Positions 1 through 10,986 of a stretch of DNA of 64,000 bases are shown here, piece by piece. Below the pieces are notes generated by a model. The model was given only the letters and a program-made list of their open reading frames with translations, was not told the DNA's origin and searched no databases. The position numbers and the translations under genes were made by a program. Position 1 is the stretch's first letter. Every line of letters begins with the position of its first letter. Source of the DNA: Orbus hercynius (GTDB lineage Bacteria > Pseudomonadota > Gammaproteobacteria > Enterobacterales > Orbaceae); contig NZ_RBWY01000001.1 of NCBI RefSeq assembly GCF_003634275.1, positions 62,001-126,000 of the forward strand. The letters are read 5' to 3'.

Positions 1-2
1 AT

Positions 3-512
3 CGTTCATTGGCTAAGATGAAATTATTACAGCCAAGACTACAAGCACTTAAAGAGCGTTATGGTGATGATCGTCAAAAAATGAGCCAAGAGACGATGGC
101 GCTGTACCGTGAAGAAAAAGTTAATCCTTTAGGCGGCTGTTTACCATTATTAGTACAGATGCCGATTTTCTTAGCATTATTCTATATGCTAGGTAGTTCG
201 GTTGAACTTCGACAAGCACCATTTATGTTATGGATTCAAGATTTGGCCGCGCCAGATCCGTATTATATCCTGCCATTATTAATGGGCGGAACGATGTTCT
301 TAATTCAAAAAATGTCGCCAACACCGGTGACTGATCCAATGCAGCAAAAATTAATGACGTTTATGCCATTAATCTTTACGGTGTTTTTCTTATGGTTCCC
401 ATCAGGATTAGTTTTATACTATATCGTGAGTAACTTATTTACGATTGTGCAACAACGTATTATTTACTGGGAGCTTGAGAAAAAAGGGCTTCACGATAAG
501 AAGAAAAAATAA
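3..512 (+). CDS. yidC: Membrane protein insertase YidC, C-terminal part
   Basis: C-terminal part of YidC, the inner-membrane insertase that folds membrane proteins alone or with SecYEG. The frame is already open at the window edge, so the gene begins upstream. Visible are the conserved core with [11 protein letters not shown], the [16 protein letters not shown] segment and four hydrophobic helices, then a basic Lys-rich tail (HDKKKK) that in the family contacts the ribosome. Standard gammaproteobacterial neighbours (rnpA, yidD) would lie to the left. A strong terminator follows the stop. Confidence 0.95.
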   Translation, partial: RSLAKMKLLQPRLQALKERYGDDRQKMSQETMALYREEKVNPLGGCLPLLVQMPIFLALFYMLGSSVELRQAPFMLWIQDLAAPDPYYILPLLMGGTMFLIQKMSPTPVTDPMQQKLMTFMPLIFTVFFLWFPSGLVLYYIVSNLFTIVQQRIIYWELEKKGLHDKKKK

Positions 513-519
513 TATCGCA

Positions 520-551
520 TTAAGGCAGAGCATTCTCTGCCTTAATTTTTT
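520..551 (+). terminator. Rho-independent terminator after yidC
   Basis: Perfect 11-bp stem (TTAAGGCAGAG at 520-530 with CTCTGCCTTAA at 535-545), 4-nt loop and a T-run directly after. The T-run abuts the nudC start codon. Confidence 0.85.
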
Positions 552-1361
552 ATGGACAAAAATGATATGCAACAACACATTATTTTAACGGGTCTTGAAC
601 AGGGCTATTGGTTTGTTAGTCAAAATGGTCGTTTATGGTTACCTAAAGGTGAAGTACCAAGTGGGCTTGCTAAGGATTTTGATTTTACCGGTGATAGCGC
701 GCAGCCAATTGGCGAATGGCAAGGGCAAATTGCTTGGCTGATTTGTAAAGAGATGAAACACAGCATGGGATCGATTCGGCCTTTGCTGGGCAGTAGTGAG
801 CAGGCGCTGTTTTTAATGGCTGGGCGTGCGGTACAATTGGCCGAATTTTATCGTTCACATAAATATTGTGGTTATTGTGGCCACCAAATGCATTTAAGTA
901 CCACTGAGTGGTGTTGTTTATGTGCGAAATGCCATCAGCGTTACTATCCCCAAATTTCGCCATCGATTATCGTTGCCATTCGCAATAAAAATAAAATTTT
1001 ACTTGCGAAGCACACCAGACATGCTCAAGAAGATCTGTATACGGTTTTAGCGGGATTTGTTGAGGTCGGTGAAACGATGGAACAAGCGGTTGTGCGCGAA
1101 GTCTATGAAGAGTCGAAAGTGGCGATCAAGAATATTCGATATGTGGCTTCGCAGCCTTGGCCGTTTCCTAATTCAATGATGATGGCTTATTTAGCGGATT
1201 ATGATCACGGTGAAATTAGCGTTGATCCCAGTGAATTGGTTGAAGCACATTGGTATCACTATAGTGAACTGCCTAAAATTCCAGAATATGGCACTGTCGC
1301 TCGGCGTTTAATTGAAGATACGGTTATTTTGTGCCGTGAATATGACGAGTTTGGCGAATAA
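552..1361 (+). CDS. nudC: NAD-capped RNA hydrolase / NADH pyrophosphatase NudC
   Basis: Nudix hydrolase that removes NAD caps from RNA and cleaves NADH to NMNH and AMP. A zinc ribbon (YCGYCG then CCLCAKC, about residues 100-120) precedes the Nudix box [11 protein letters not shown]...REVYEES (about 175-198) and the NudC-specific SQPWPFP motif. Full length (269 aa). The usual Gly near the end of the Nudix box is Lys here (EESK), next to the intact catalytic REVYEE. The first ATG lies right behind the yidC terminator without a clear Shine-Dalgarno; the ATG at 567 is an equally possible start and gives an N-terminus closer to homologues. Confidence 0.93.
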   Translation: MDKNDMQQHIILTGLEQGYWFVSQNGRLWLPKGEVPSGLAKDFDFTGDSAQPIGEWQGQIAWLICKEMKHSMGSIRPLLGSSEQALFLMAGRAVQLAEFYRSHKYCGYCGHQMHLSTTEWCCLCAKCHQRYYPQISPSIIVAIRNKNKILLAKHTRHAQEDLYTVLAGFVEVGETMEQAVVREVYEESKVAIKNIRYVASQPWPFPNSMMMAYLADYDHGEISVDPSELVEAHWYHYSELPKIPEYGTVARRLIEDTVILCREYDEFGE

Positions 1362-1377
1362 ATCTATTGAGCAAGGC

Positions 1378-1848
1378 TTATAGCTCTTGCTCAAACAAAT
1401 CGAGAATCGTTTGATACAATTTTTTAACAGTAAAACCATTAGTTGGTGTGCTAAAAATCGTATCATCACCCGCAATCGATCCTAAAATGCCTTCTGATTT
1501 ACCGATCGAGTCAAGTAATCGTGCAATTAGCTGAGCAGCGCCTGGGCTAGTGTGAATCACCACCATTGAATGATTATAGTCGATATCGAGCACTAAATTC
1601 TTGAGTGGACTTGAGGTCGTTGGCACGCTAATTTCTGTCGGTAAACAGTAAACCATTTCCATTTTCACATTGCGCGTTCGCACTGCACCAAATTTGGTTA
1701 ACATCCGCGATACTTTGGATTGATTAACATGTTCAAACCCTTGCTCTTGTAGTGCCTGTACAATTTCCAGCTGTGAGCTGAATTTCTCTTGTTTTAGCAT
1801 CTCTTTAAATATTTTAACAAGATCATCTGGTTTGTGCTGAGTTGTCAT
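1378..1848 (-). CDS. argR: Arginine repressor ArgR
   Basis: Hexameric arginine-dependent repressor of arginine biosynthesis and cofactor of Xer recombination. The 156-aa protein has the winged-helix N-terminus ([20 protein letters not shown]..., with [17 protein letters not shown] as recognition region) and the C-terminal arginine-binding/oligomerisation domain with [15 protein letters not shown] and [10 protein letters not shown]. Convergent with nudC, 16 bp apart. The upstream A+T-rich region has ARG-box-like half sites (see 1868-1912), so autoregulation is plausible. Confidence 0.95.
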   Translation of the reverse strand: MTTQHKPDDLVKIFKEMLKQEKFSSQLEIVQALQEQGFEHVNQSKVSRMLTKFGAVRTRNVKMEMVYCLPTEISVPTTSSPLKNLVLDIDYNHSMVVIHTSPGAAQLIARLLDSIGKSEGILGSIAGDDTIFSTPTNGFTVKKLYQTILDLFEQEL

Positions 1849-1867
1849 TGCTCAATAATTCCTATAT

Positions 1868-1912
1868 TGATTGCATAAATCCGGATAATTATGCAATAAA
1901 TTTGCATAAAAT
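1868..1912. promoter_or_regulatory. Possible ARG-box-like sites upstream of argR
   Basis: Three TGCAT/ATGCA half sites stand in A+T-rich sequence just upstream of argR. The best match to an 18-bp ARG box is the stretch with GGATAATTATGCA, which has about three mismatches to TGAATWWWWATTCA; a second half site follows a few bases on. ArgR autoregulation through tandem boxes is known in the family; occupancy here is inferred. Confidence 0.35.
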
Positions 1913-1935
1913 AAAATCATTAAATTACCCTTGTT

Positions 1936-2511
1936 TTATTTTAGTGCACTTTTTGGCCGAAATGCTTTAATTACTTGTTCTTGAGTTTCAATATAAGGCC
2001 CTTCGAGTAATTGAATACAATAAGGAATGCTAGCAAAAATACCGTTAACTAACACATTGCCATTAGCATCTTTAACGCCTTCAAGGGTCTCTTTAATCGA
2101 TTTTGGTTGCCCTGGTAAATTGATAATTAAACAGCTTTTACGTATAACACCCACTTGCCGAGATAAGATAGCGGTTGGCACAAAGTGTAAGCTAATTTGC
2201 CGCATTTGCTCACCAAAACCAGGCATCACTCTATCGGCGATAGCTAAGGTGGCATCAGGCGTAATATCGCGCTTAGCTGGACCAGTGCCGCCAGTGGTTA
2301 AAATTAAGTGACACGAATGCATATCAACTAATTCCATTAATGCTTGCTCTACCAAAGGTTGTTCATCGGCAATTAACCTTGCTTCAACGGTAAATTCCCC
2401 TTTAATGGCAGTGGTTAACCAGTATTTTAGCTCTGGAATACCTTTATCTTCATAAACACCTGATGATGCTCTGTCTGACACAGAGACTAGGCCGATCTTT
2501 AACATATTCAT
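1936..2511 (-). CDS. mogA: Molybdopterin adenylyltransferase MogA
   Basis: Catalyses adenylation of molybdopterin before molybdate insertion in molybdenum cofactor synthesis (cytosol). 191 aa, full length, with N-terminal IGLVSVSDRASSGVYEDKGI, the substrate-binding TTGGTGPAKRDITPDAT and MPGFGEQMRQISL motifs, and the conserved LPGQPKSIKE. These distinguish MogA from the shorter MoaB. No other moa/moe gene is in the window. Confidence 0.95.
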   Translation of the reverse strand: MNMLKIGLVSVSDRASSGVYEDKGIPELKYWLTTAIKGEFTVEARLIADEQPLVEQALMELVDMHSCHLILTTGGTGPAKRDITPDATLAIADRVMPGFGEQMRQISLHFVPTAILSRQVGVIRKSCLIINLPGQPKSIKETLEGVKDANGNVLVNGIFASIPYCIQLLEGPYIETQEQVIKAFRPKSALK

Positions 2512-2559
2512 ATCCTTTTTACGCAGTTATGCTGCCATTATAGCAATAATCATTGGTAT

Positions 2560-2660
2560 AAGCACCTTAAGGCGGCGAAGCCTATTCCAGTTGTTAAGAC
2601 CTAATGGTGGGAAGGATTTCTGAGGTATTAACCGCAGCCTTGTTTATTAAAACCATCCTA
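2560..2660. other. Potentially structured intergenic region between mogA and folE
   Basis: The 360-bp divergent gap between mogA and folE holds a block rich in self-complementary words: AGGC-GGCGAA-GCCT, ACC-TAAT-GGT, GGT-ATTA-ACC, and outer arms AAGGCGGCG / CGCAGCCTT that pair with one mismatch. It could be a leader RNA of either gene. It does not match a riboswitch I can name. The rest of the gap (2512-2560, 2660-2877) shows only A+T-rich promoter-like sequence. Confidence 0.3.
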
Positions 2661-2877
2661 TTGATTGCGCTATCCGCCAAAAAGTAATAATTATGGTTAA
2701 TCATCAATCAGTGCGCAATATTGTGTTGATTCTAAATTATGATAAATCACTAGTTTAGCATATCAAGATATTCAGATATCATGGCTTTGTCACCAATAAA
2801 TACCGCCATCAGCCAGTACATCTTGGCTAATTATTAGTATATAATAAGCAAAATAATCCAATACATTGGTTGTTGTT

Positions 2878-3537
2878 ATGAGTGAACTAAGCCTTGAAGC
2901 GCAGAAAGTGAAAACCGCATTAGAACAAAAAAATCTTGAAACCCCGCTTTGTCGCGTGGCGATGGATAATCGTGAACGAAAGGCGAAGATTGAAGCGCAT
3001 TTTCGTGAAATCATGCAATTGATGGAACTCGATTTATCTGATGATAGTTTGGTTGAAACACCGCGGCGGGTGGCAAAAATGTATGTTGATGAAATTTTTT
3101 CTGGCTTGGATTATCATAATTTCCCTAAAATCACTTTAATTGAAAATAAAATGCAAGTCGATGAGATGATTACGGTACGTGATATTACATTAACGAGCGT
3201 ATGCGAACATCATTTTGTCACGATAGACGGTAAAGCAACCGTGTCTTATATTCCTAAGTCATCGGTGATTGGATTATCTAAAATTAATCGTATTGTTGAG
3301 TTTTTTTCGCAGCGACCGCAAGTGCAAGAACGTTTAACGCAGCAAATCTTAGTTGCATTACAAACGTTACTTGGTACGGCGCATGTGGCTGTCTCAATCG
3401 ATGCAACTCATTATTGTGTTAAAGCACGTGGTGTTAAAGATGCGACAAGCATTACCACAACGACGTCGTTAGGTGGTGGATTTAAAACGAACCCAAGTAC
3501 TCGACAGGAATTTCTTCGATCATTAAAACACTATTGA
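2878..3537 (+). CDS. folE: GTP cyclohydrolase I
   Basis: First enzyme of tetrahydrofolate/pterin synthesis: GTP to 7,8-dihydroneopterin triphosphate. 219 aa from the ATG at 2878; an in-frame TTG four codons earlier is less likely. Zinc and catalytic motifs are intact: [16 protein letters not shown] (Cys and His ligands), [29 protein letters not shown], and TTTSLGG near the end. Monocistronic, with an A+T-rich spacer before ribF. Confidence 0.96.
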   Translation: MSELSLEAQKVKTALEQKNLETPLCRVAMDNRERKAKIEAHFREIMQLMELDLSDDSLVETPRRVAKMYVDEIFSGLDYHNFPKITLIENKMQVDEMITVRDITLTSVCEHHFVTIDGKATVSYIPKSSVIGLSKINRIVEFFSQRPQVQERLTQQILVALQTLLGTAHVAVSIDATHYCVKARGVKDATSITTTTSLGGGFKTNPSTRQEFLRSLKHY

Positions 3538-3629
3538 TAAACTATCGTTTAATCGTTGTTTTTGATAAAATTGTTAATTATTTAAGCTGGTATATAACCT
3601 TATTAATCCTATTTTGAAAGCGTGAACTA

Positions 3630-4574
3630 ATGGAAATCATCCGAGGACTTTATAACTTACCGCCCGATTTTAAACACTGTGTGCTGACGTTGGGTAATTT
3701 CGATGGAATCCACTTAGGTCATCAAGCTTTGATTGCGCGTTTAAAACAAGTGAGCAAGGCGAAGCAATTGCCTGCCGTTGTCATGCTGTTTGAACCACAG
3801 CCACTGGAATTTTTTAGTGGTGATAATTCACCATCAAGATTGACCTCTTTCCAAGAGAAATATCACGTGCTTGATAAACTCGGCATTGATTATATTTTAG
3901 CGATTCCGTTTAATCAAACTTTTGCTAATATGCACGCAGATGCGTTTATTGAGCAGGGATTGATTAGTCGATTAAAAGCCCAATATATTGTTGTGGGTGA
4001 TGATTTTCGTTTTGGCGCTAAAAGGCAAGGTGGGGCGGCATTACTTAAGCAATATGCGGCCAAGGGGCACTTTGAACTAGAAAGCTTACCTACATATATT
4101 GTTGAAGCGCAGCGCGTTAGCAGTACTGCTATTCGTCAAGCCTTATCAAACGATGATTTTACGTTGGCCCATATGCTATTAGGACGGGCTTATACCATTT
4201 TAGGGCGCGTGATTCATGGTAATCAATTAGCTCGGCAGCTTGGCTTCCCAACCGCTAACATCTTATTGCATCGTAAAAATCCGGCGCTACATGGCGTGTA
4301 TTTTGTTAAAGTTCAAAATCAGTGTGATAATCAATTTTATCATGGCATTGCCAACATTGGCATCAGACCAACAATTAATGGGAAAGTCGCGGTTTTAGAA
4401 GTGCATATTTTTGACTTTAATCAGGATATTTATGGCCAGTATTTAGCGGTTGAATTTGTCAGTAAAATTCGTAACGAGGTGAAATTTGACTCGTTATCGG
4501 CATTACAGGCACAAATTCAACAAGATATTTGCATCGCTAAGCAGATTAGTGCAAAATTACAGATAACTTCCTGA
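3630..4574 (+). CDS. ribF: Bifunctional riboflavin kinase / FAD synthetase RibF
   Basis: Converts riboflavin to FMN and then FAD. The N-terminal nucleotidyltransferase domain has GNFDGIHLGHQALI (HxGH-type motif) and VGDDFRFGAKRQGG. The C-terminal riboflavin kinase domain (from about residue 180) has GNQLARQLGFPTAN and the NIGIRPT motif. 314 aa, usual length. Upstream of ileS-lspA-ispH, the conserved gammaproteobacterial order. Confidence 0.95.
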   Translation: MEIIRGLYNLPPDFKHCVLTLGNFDGIHLGHQALIARLKQVSKAKQLPAVVMLFEPQPLEFFSGDNSPSRLTSFQEKYHVLDKLGIDYILAIPFNQTFANMHADAFIEQGLISRLKAQYIVVGDDFRFGAKRQGGAALLKQYAAKGHFELESLPTYIVEAQRVSSTAIRQALSNDDFTLAHMLLGRAYTILGRVIHGNQLARQLGFPTANILLHRKNPALHGVYFVKVQNQCDNQFYHGIANIGIRPTINGKVAVLEVHIFDFNQDIYGQYLAVEFVSKIRNEVKFDSLSALQAQIQQDICIAKQISAKLQITS

Positions 4575-4688
4575 TACTGGCCTCTTTTAGGCTAATATTA
4601 AAGGCATTGAGTAAGTTCCTGATAGGGAGCTTGCCCAAATAGCATAATAGATTTATTAACTCAGTCATATTAAAGCGGAACAAATAGC

Positions 4689-7496
4689 ATGACAGACTAT
4701 AAAGATACATTGAACTTACCTGAAACAGGTTTTCCAATGCGAGGCGATTTAGCCAAACGCGAACCTGCAATGTTACAAAATTGGTATGATAAAGCGTTAT
4801 ATCGCCAGATTCGTACTGCGAAAAAAGGCAAAAAAAGTTTTATTTTGCATGATGGTCCTCCTTATGCAAACGGTAAACTTCATATCGGTCATGCGGTTAA
4901 TAAAATTATTAAAGATATTATAATGAAATCTAAAACCTTAGCGAATTATGACTCGCCTTATATTCCGGGTTGGGATTGTCATGGTTTGCCAATTGAACAA
5001 AAGGTTGAAGAGCAAGTTGGTAAGCCCGGTGAAAAAATATCGCCTGCAGAGTTCCGTCAAATTTGTCGCGATTACGCGGCATCGCAAATCGAAATCCAAA
5101 AAGCTGATTTCATTCGCATGGGCGTGATGGGTGATTGGAATAACCCGTATTTAACCATGAATTTTGACACCGAAGCGAATATTATCCGCGCGCTAGGTAA
5201 AGTCATTAACAATAATCATTTGATTAAAGGGGCAAAGCCCGTTTATTGGTGTACTGAATGCATGTCATCGCTCGCTGAAGCTGAAGTGGAATATTATGAT
5301 AAATCCTCGCCAGCGGTTGATGTAAAATTTAAAGCGGTTGATAGCAAAGCGGTTGCCAGTAAATTTGGTGTACAAACTGATTTACCCATTTATGCTGTTA
5401 TCTGGACAACAACACCATGGACTTTACCCGCTAGCCGAGGGATTGCGCTTAACGCTGAATTTGACTACCAATTAGTGCAAGTCAATGGTCAAGAGTGCTT
5501 AATTTTAGCGACTGAACTGGTTGCTGCAATCATGCAAAAAATCGGTATTTCTGATTGGAAAGTGCTGGCAGCTTGTAAAGGTAGCGATCTGGAGTTATTG
5601 CGTTTTAAACATCCCTTATTTGATTTTGACGAGCCGATTGTTTTAGGTGATCACGTAACCGCTGATGCCGGTACTGGTGCTGTGCATACCGCGCCAGGCC
5701 ACGGTGCAGATGACTTTATTGTGGGACAAAAATATGGGCTGGAAGTGGCTAATCCAGTTGGTGGCAATGGGTGTTACTTACCGGGAACTGGTCTTGGTTT
5801 AGATGGTGTATTTGTATTTAAAGCCAACAAAATAATTGTTGAAATGTTAAAAGAGCGTGATGCTTTATTACATTTTGAAAATATTGAGCACAGTTATCCG
5901 TGCTGTTGGCGGCACAAAACGCCTGTGATTTATCGTGCAACGCCACAGTGGTTTATTAGTATGGATAAACAGGGATTACGTGCACAATCACTTAGTGAGA
6001 TTAAACAGGTTCGTTGGATCCCAGAATGGGGTGAAGCGCGTATTGAATCTATGGTTGCGAATCGCCCGGACTGGTGTATTTCACGTCAACGTACTTGGGG
6101 CGTACCAATGACGTTATTTGTCCACAAAGAGACTGATGAATTGCATCCTGACACGCTAGCACTAATTGAAAAAGTGGCTAAATTAGTTGAAAAATCAGGC
6201 ATTCAAGCTTGGTGGGATGCTGACATTAAAGATCTATTAGGGCCTGATGCTGATGATTATCGCAAAATTCCTGATACATTGGATGTTTGGTTTGACTCAG
6301 GATCGACGTTTTATTCTGTGGTACAAGCAAGACCTGAGTTTAATGGTCAAGAAGCTGATATCTATTTAGAAGGCTCCGATCAGCATCGCGGTTGGTTTAT
6401 GTCTTCATTAATGTTATCGACTGCGATTGATAATAAAGCCCCGTACAAGCAAGTATTAACGCATGGCTTTGTGGTTGATGGTCAAGGGCGTAAAATGTCT
6501 AAATCATTAGGCAATATTGTCACGCCACAAGAAGTGATGAATAAACTCGGTGCTGATATTTTGCGTCTGTGGATTGCTTCAACCGATTACTCTGGCGAAA
6601 TTAGCTACTCTGAAGAGATTATCAAACGCTCAGCTGATAGCTATCGTCGTATTCGTAATACTGCACGCTTTTTACTGGCTAACCTTAATGGTTTCAATCC
6701 TGAAACAGATTTAGTAAAAGCGGAAGATATGGTGGTATTAGATCGTTGGGCGGTCAGTGTTGCTCGCGAAGCCCAAGCGGAAATTATTGAAGCTTATGAT
6801 AATTACGATTTTCATAAAGTTGTCCAACGTATCATGCAATTCTGTTCAGTTGAAATGGGTTCATTCTATTTGGATATCATTAAGGATCGCCAATATACCG
6901 CTAAAGGTGATAGTGTTGCGCGTCATAGTTGTCAAACGGCGCTTTATCATATTGCGCAGGCGATGGTACGTTGGATTGCGCCAGTACTTTCATTTACGGC
7001 TGATGAAGTATGGCAATATCTACCGGGCACTAAACCGAGTGAATTTGTCTTTACCGATGAATGGTATCAAGACTTATTTACCTTGGCTGATAGTGAAAGC
7101 ATGAACAGCGAATATTGGGGTCATATCCTGCAAATTCGGGATGCAGTGAATAAAGTATTGGAACAAGGGCGTAATGACAAAGTGATTGGTGGTTCATTAG
7201 AAGCTGCTGTTACTTTGTATGCTGATGAGTCTTTATTTAGTTCATTATCATCGCTACAAAATGAATTACGCTTTGTCTTGTTGACCTCTAAAGCAGAGGT
7301 TAAGCCGCTTGCACAAGCACCAAGTGAAGCCGTTAAGACTGAAATGGCTGGCTTAAAAATTGTGTTGGCTAAAGCGCCGGGTGATAAATGTCCTCGCTGC
7401 TGGCATTATACCGTTGATAATGATGCGACGACTCATTTATGTCAGCGCTGTGATAGTAATATTCATGGTTCTGGTGAAATTCGCCGATTTGCATAA
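4689..7496 (+). CDS. ileS: Isoleucine--tRNA ligase
   Basis: Class I aminoacyl-tRNA synthetase charging tRNA-Ile. Class signature [13 protein letters not shown] (about residues 57-69) and KMSKS in [10 protein letters not shown] (about 601); the editing domain lies between, with [11 protein letters not shown] and [13 protein letters not shown]. The C-terminal zinc finger is intact (CPRCWHY and CQRC). 935 aa, the expected bacterial length with the C-terminal zinc domain. Mupirocin sensitivity cannot be judged from sequence alone. Confidence 0.97.
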   Translation: MTDYKDTLNLPETGFPMRGDLAKREPAMLQNWYDKALYRQIRTAKKGKKSFILHDGPPYANGKLHIGHAVNKIIKDIIMKSKTLANYDSPYIPGWDCHGLPIEQKVEEQVGKPGEKISPAEFRQICRDYAASQIEIQKADFIRMGVMGDWNNPYLTMNFDTEANIIRALGKVINNNHLIKGAKPVYWCTECMSSLAEAEVEYYDKSSPAVDVKFKAVDSKAVASKFGVQTDLPIYAVIWTTTPWTLPASRGIALNAEFDYQLVQVNGQECLILATELVAAIMQKIGISDWKVLAACKGSDLELLRFKHPLFDFDEPIVLGDHVTADAGTGAVHTAPGHGADDFIVGQKYGLEVANPVGGNGCYLPGTGLGLDGVFVFKANKIIVEMLKERDALLHFENIEHSYPCCWRHKTPVIYRATPQWFISMDKQGLRAQSLSEIKQVRWIPEWGEARIESMVANRPDWCISRQRTWGVPMTLFVHKETDELHPDTLALIEKVAKLVEKSGIQAWWDADIKDLLGPDADDYRKIPDTLDVWFDSGSTFYSVVQARPEFNGQEADIYLEGSDQHRGWFMSSLMLSTAIDNKAPYKQVLTHGFVVDGQGRKMSKSLGNIVTPQEVMNKLGADILRLWIASTDYSGEISYSEEIIKRSADSYRRIRNTARFLLANLNGFNPETDLVKAEDMVVLDRWAVSVAREAQAEIIEAYDNYDFHKVVQRIMQFCSVEMGSFYLDIIKDRQYTAKGDSVARHSCQTALYHIAQAMVRWIAPVLSFTADEVWQYLPGTKPSEFVFTDEWYQDLFTLADSESMNSEYWGHILQIRDAVNKVLEQGRNDKVIGGSLEAAVTLYADESLFSSLSSLQNELRFVLLTSKAEVKPLAQAPSEAVKTEMAGLKIVLAKAPGDKCPRCWHYTVDNDATTHLCQRCDSNIHGSGEIRRFA

Positions 7497-7521
7497 TTGC
7501 GTTATCAGCAACACAAGTGCT

Positions 7522-7553
7522 AAGGCAAGATCATAATCTTGCCTTTGCTGTTT
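7522..7553 (+). terminator. Hairpin between ileS and lspA
   Basis: Perfect 10-bp inverted repeat (AAGGCAAGAT 7522-7531, ATCTTGCCTT 7536-7545) with a 4-nt loop, right after ileS. The following T-tract is weak (TTTGCTGTTT), so it may act as a partial terminator or a processing/stability hairpin rather than a full stop between ileS and lspA. Confidence 0.6.
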
Positions 7554-7568
7554 AAAAGAGTGGTAGAT

Positions 7569-8080
7569 ATGAAGCAAACTTCCTTAAACAATAGTTCATC
7601 AAAAACCCGTTCCCTAAAAAACAGTGGTCTAATATGGTTAATCGTGACGATAGCTGTATTTGTTATTGATATTATGAGTAAATTTATTATTCATCATACG
7701 TTTTATTATGGCGAATCAATTCGACTATTTAGCTTTTTCTCAATCAGCTATCGCCGTAATACCGGCGCGGCATTTAGTATTCTTGAAGGACAACGCGGTC
7801 TGTTAGCGATAGTGGCAGTTGTGATAAGTATTTTTATTATCTATATGTTATATAAAAATGGGCGGCATAAAAAATTCGAGAATTTCTCATTGGCACTGAT
7901 TTTGGGTGGTGCACTTGGTAATTTGTTCGATCGTATTTATCATGGTTATGTAATTGATTTTTTTGATGTAAACTTTGGAACTTGGCATTATCCCACGTTT
8001 AATCTGGCGGATTGTGCAATTTGTGTTGGTATTGCTTGTTTTATTTGGGCCAGCTGTAAAACACATAATAAGGAATCCTC

Positions 8081-8084
<4 letters not shown>
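7569..8084 (+). CDS. lspA: Lipoprotein signal peptidase
   Basis: Aspartic protease of the inner membrane that removes signal peptides from diacylglyceryl-prolipoproteins. Four membrane segments; the catalytic aspartates are in [19 protein letters not shown] (D of the VIDFF motif) and FNLADCAI. The ATG at 7569 is preferred over an in-frame TTG at 7539, giving 171 aa, which is near E. coli length with a slightly longer polar N-terminus. Overlaps ispH by 4 bp (ATGA), so the two are translationally coupled. The fkpB gene found between them in enterics is absent. Confidence 0.95.
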
Positions 8085-9288
<1,204 letters not shown>

Positions 9289-9460
9289 TTACCTATTTTA
9301 TTATTACACCATCAAAATTACACCATCAAATTTTATGTCAGGTTTCACTCGCCTAAAAGGGGATTGGGTATTTGCCGCATACGCCTTTATCAGGCGCTCT
9401 AAAATAGCATAAAATTGTGATGTCGTCTAAATATCTTACGCGAGAAGTGAGCAGTTTATT

Positions 9461-9862
9461 TTATGATATCGCGGATTTATTTTTTTCAGCCAGTTTTTTT
9501 TCGGCAAAGGCTAAACAAATAATACCGGCAATAATGAGCCCTGCGCCTAAGCATCTAGCTAAGGTCAGGGTTTCATTAAAAATAAACACGGAGATGAGCA
9601 TCACGGTAACAATTTGGGTACGTGAAGCGGCAAAAGCCGGTCCAACTGGAGCTTTTTTCAGTAGAATCATCCAGCTAAAAAACGCACCCGCATAACTGAG
9701 CGTGGTAATATATATCCATTTATTAGATAAAATACGCATGATCCATGCTAAAGAGTACTCAAGGGGCCTCGCCTCTAATGCCGAAAACTTGAAACCAGTT
9801 TGACCTAGTGTGTCAAAAAATAACAAACAGGCAAATCCTATTAAGTAAAATCGCGCCATCAA
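9461..9862 (-). CDS. Four-helix EamA/SMR-like membrane protein, second of a pair
   Basis: 133-aa protein with four hydrophobic segments, the size of a half EamA domain or a small multidrug resistance (ArnE/ArnF-like) subunit. Features such as the N-terminal helix with DTLGQTGFKFSA and the C-terminal helix with GAGLIIAGIICLAF resemble the DMT superfamily. Its start overlaps the stop of the preceding paralogue by 4 bp, so the two likely form a heterodimeric transporter. The substrate is unknown. The position behind zur makes a metal or envelope-related role tempting but unproven. Confidence 0.7.
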   Translation of the reverse strand: MMARFYLIGFACLLFFDTLGQTGFKFSALEARPLEYSLAWIMRILSNKWIYITTLSYAGAFFSWMILLKKAPVGPAFAASRTQIVTVMLISVFIFNETLTLARCLGAGLIIAGIICLAFAEKKLAEKNKSAIS

Positions 9863-10215
9863 CCCACTCCAACTAGAATAACGCCAGCTGTAATTAAGAT
9901 CACGCCGATAATGCGCAGCGGCGTGAGCTGTTCTTTAAATAGCAAACGACCCACAATCATCACTGAAATAATATTAGCAGAGCCTAGCAAAATGGCTTGC
10001 GATAGGGGAAGCAGCGTTAAAAAGGCAATCCAAAATAAAAAACCAACGCCATAGGATAAAAAGCCAATCCACAACCAATAGTTGCGTAATAAACCAAGCC
10101 AATAACCCAATTTGGTCTGATTGCTCGGCGATATTGCCGCGTACTTAAAGGCAATTTGCCCAACCGTATCGCAGCAGACATTGATGAACCATAATCCAAT
10201 AATGATTAGCGTCAT
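9859..10215 (-). CDS. Four-helix EamA/SMR-like membrane protein, first of a pair
   Basis: About 118 aa from the ATG at 10215 (an in-frame start at 10260 would run 40 bp into zur). Four hydrophobic segments with CCDTVGQIAFKYAA near the N-terminus, matching the DTLGQTGFKFSA segment of the downstream gene, so the two are diverged paralogues. Begins 5 bp after the zur stop and overlaps the next gene, implying one transcript. Family: small DMT-type transporters working as heterodimers; ArnE/ArnF are the nearest analogues I can name, but there is no arn operon here. Confidence 0.7.
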   Translation of the reverse strand: MTLIIIGLWFINVCCDTVGQIAFKYAAISPSNQTKLGYWLGLLRNYWLWIGFLSYGVGFLFWIAFLTLLPLSQAILLGSANIISVMIVGRLLFKEQLTPLRIIGVILITAGVILVGVG

Positions 10216-10220
10216 AGTCG

Positions 10221-10685
10221 TTAAGAGGTTAGATTCGTCGATGAAGCACATGACGGGCATAGTCCATGTATTTCAATAATACTGTGTTTAATCATAAAGT
10301 GACTTTGATTGGCTAATTGTTGTAGCTGATGTTCAATTTCATGATTATTTTTTTCAAGAATTTGTTTACAGTTATCGCAAATAAATAAGATAGAAATGTG
10401 ATTGGGATGGCTAAAATGCGGACAAATAATATAGCTATTTGATGACTCAACTTTATGAATAAATCCTTGTTCGATAAGAAATTCTAACGCACGATAAATG
10501 GTTGGTGGTTTAGCTTGAGGCTCATCTTGCTTTAATAGATCAAGCAGATCATAAGCGCTCATCGCTTTCTTGGCTTGTAACATAATCTCAAGCACCAGTC
10601 GGCGCTGATTAGTCAACTTGACATTGCGTTTTTTACAGACCAGTTCAATATCGTTAATAATTGAGGCATGATTGTTTGAATGCAT
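10221..10685 (-). CDS. zur: Zinc uptake regulator Zur (Fur family)
   Basis: Zinc-sensing repressor of zinc import genes. The 154-aa protein follows enteric Zur closely in the DNA-binding part (SAYDLLDLLKQDEPQAKPPT then IYRALEFLIEQGFIHKVES) and in the metal-binding part (CDNC and CPSC structural zinc ligands, IIEIHGLC). The C-terminus is shorter than in E. coli. Lies 9 bp behind rnfH and 5 bp before the transporter pair. Confidence 0.92.
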   Translation of the reverse strand: MHSNNHASIINDIELVCKKRNVKLTNQRRLVLEIMLQAKKAMSAYDLLDLLKQDEPQAKPPTIYRALEFLIEQGFIHKVESSNSYIICPHFSHPNHISILFICDNCKQILEKNNHEIEHQLQQLANQSHFMIKHSIIEIHGLCPSCASSTNLTS

Positions 10686-10694
10686 AACTTGACC

Positions 10695-10976
10695 TCATTT
10701 CTTCTTAGCGCGGTTTGCCGCACGTTTGCGCCTGATTTCTTTTGGATCATTAATCAGGGGGCGGTAAATTTCAATACGATCGCCATCGTTGACCATATCG
10801 CTCAAGTCAACGAGTTTACCATAAATACCCACTTGATAGTCTGTCAGGTTAATGTTGTGTGTTGATAAAATATTGGATTGCATAATAGCTTGTGACACAC
10901 TGCTATGCGCTGGCAGACAAACATCAATGATGGTTGGATTTTCCGGTAAGGCATAGACAACTTGTAGATTTATCAT
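10695..10976 (-). CDS. rnfH: RnfH-family ubiquitin-like protein
   Basis: 93-aa RnfH/YfjF family protein with a beta-grasp fold (family knowledge); LVDLSDMVNDGDRIEIYRPL is the conserved C-terminal part of the domain, followed by a basic tail KEIRRKRAANRAKKK. Function is poorly known; it nearly always follows ratA, as here (10-bp gap). Confidence 0.9.
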   Translation of the reverse strand: MINLQVVYALPENPTIIDVCLPAHSSVSQAIMQSNILSTHNINLTDYQVGIYGKLVDLSDMVNDGDRIEIYRPLINDPKEIRRKRAANRAKKK

Positions 10977-10986
10977 AGCACAATTC

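Noticed and set aside
2027-2311. Plus-strand open frame inside mogA
   Set aside because: Antisense shadow of a well-supported gene. Many similar frames inside ileS, citF, folE, the autotransporter and the tail genes were left out for the same reason.
1936-2860. Moco riboswitch in front of mogA
   Set aside because: The complementary words could not be fitted to the known Moco RNA pattern by eye; left as an unassigned structured region.
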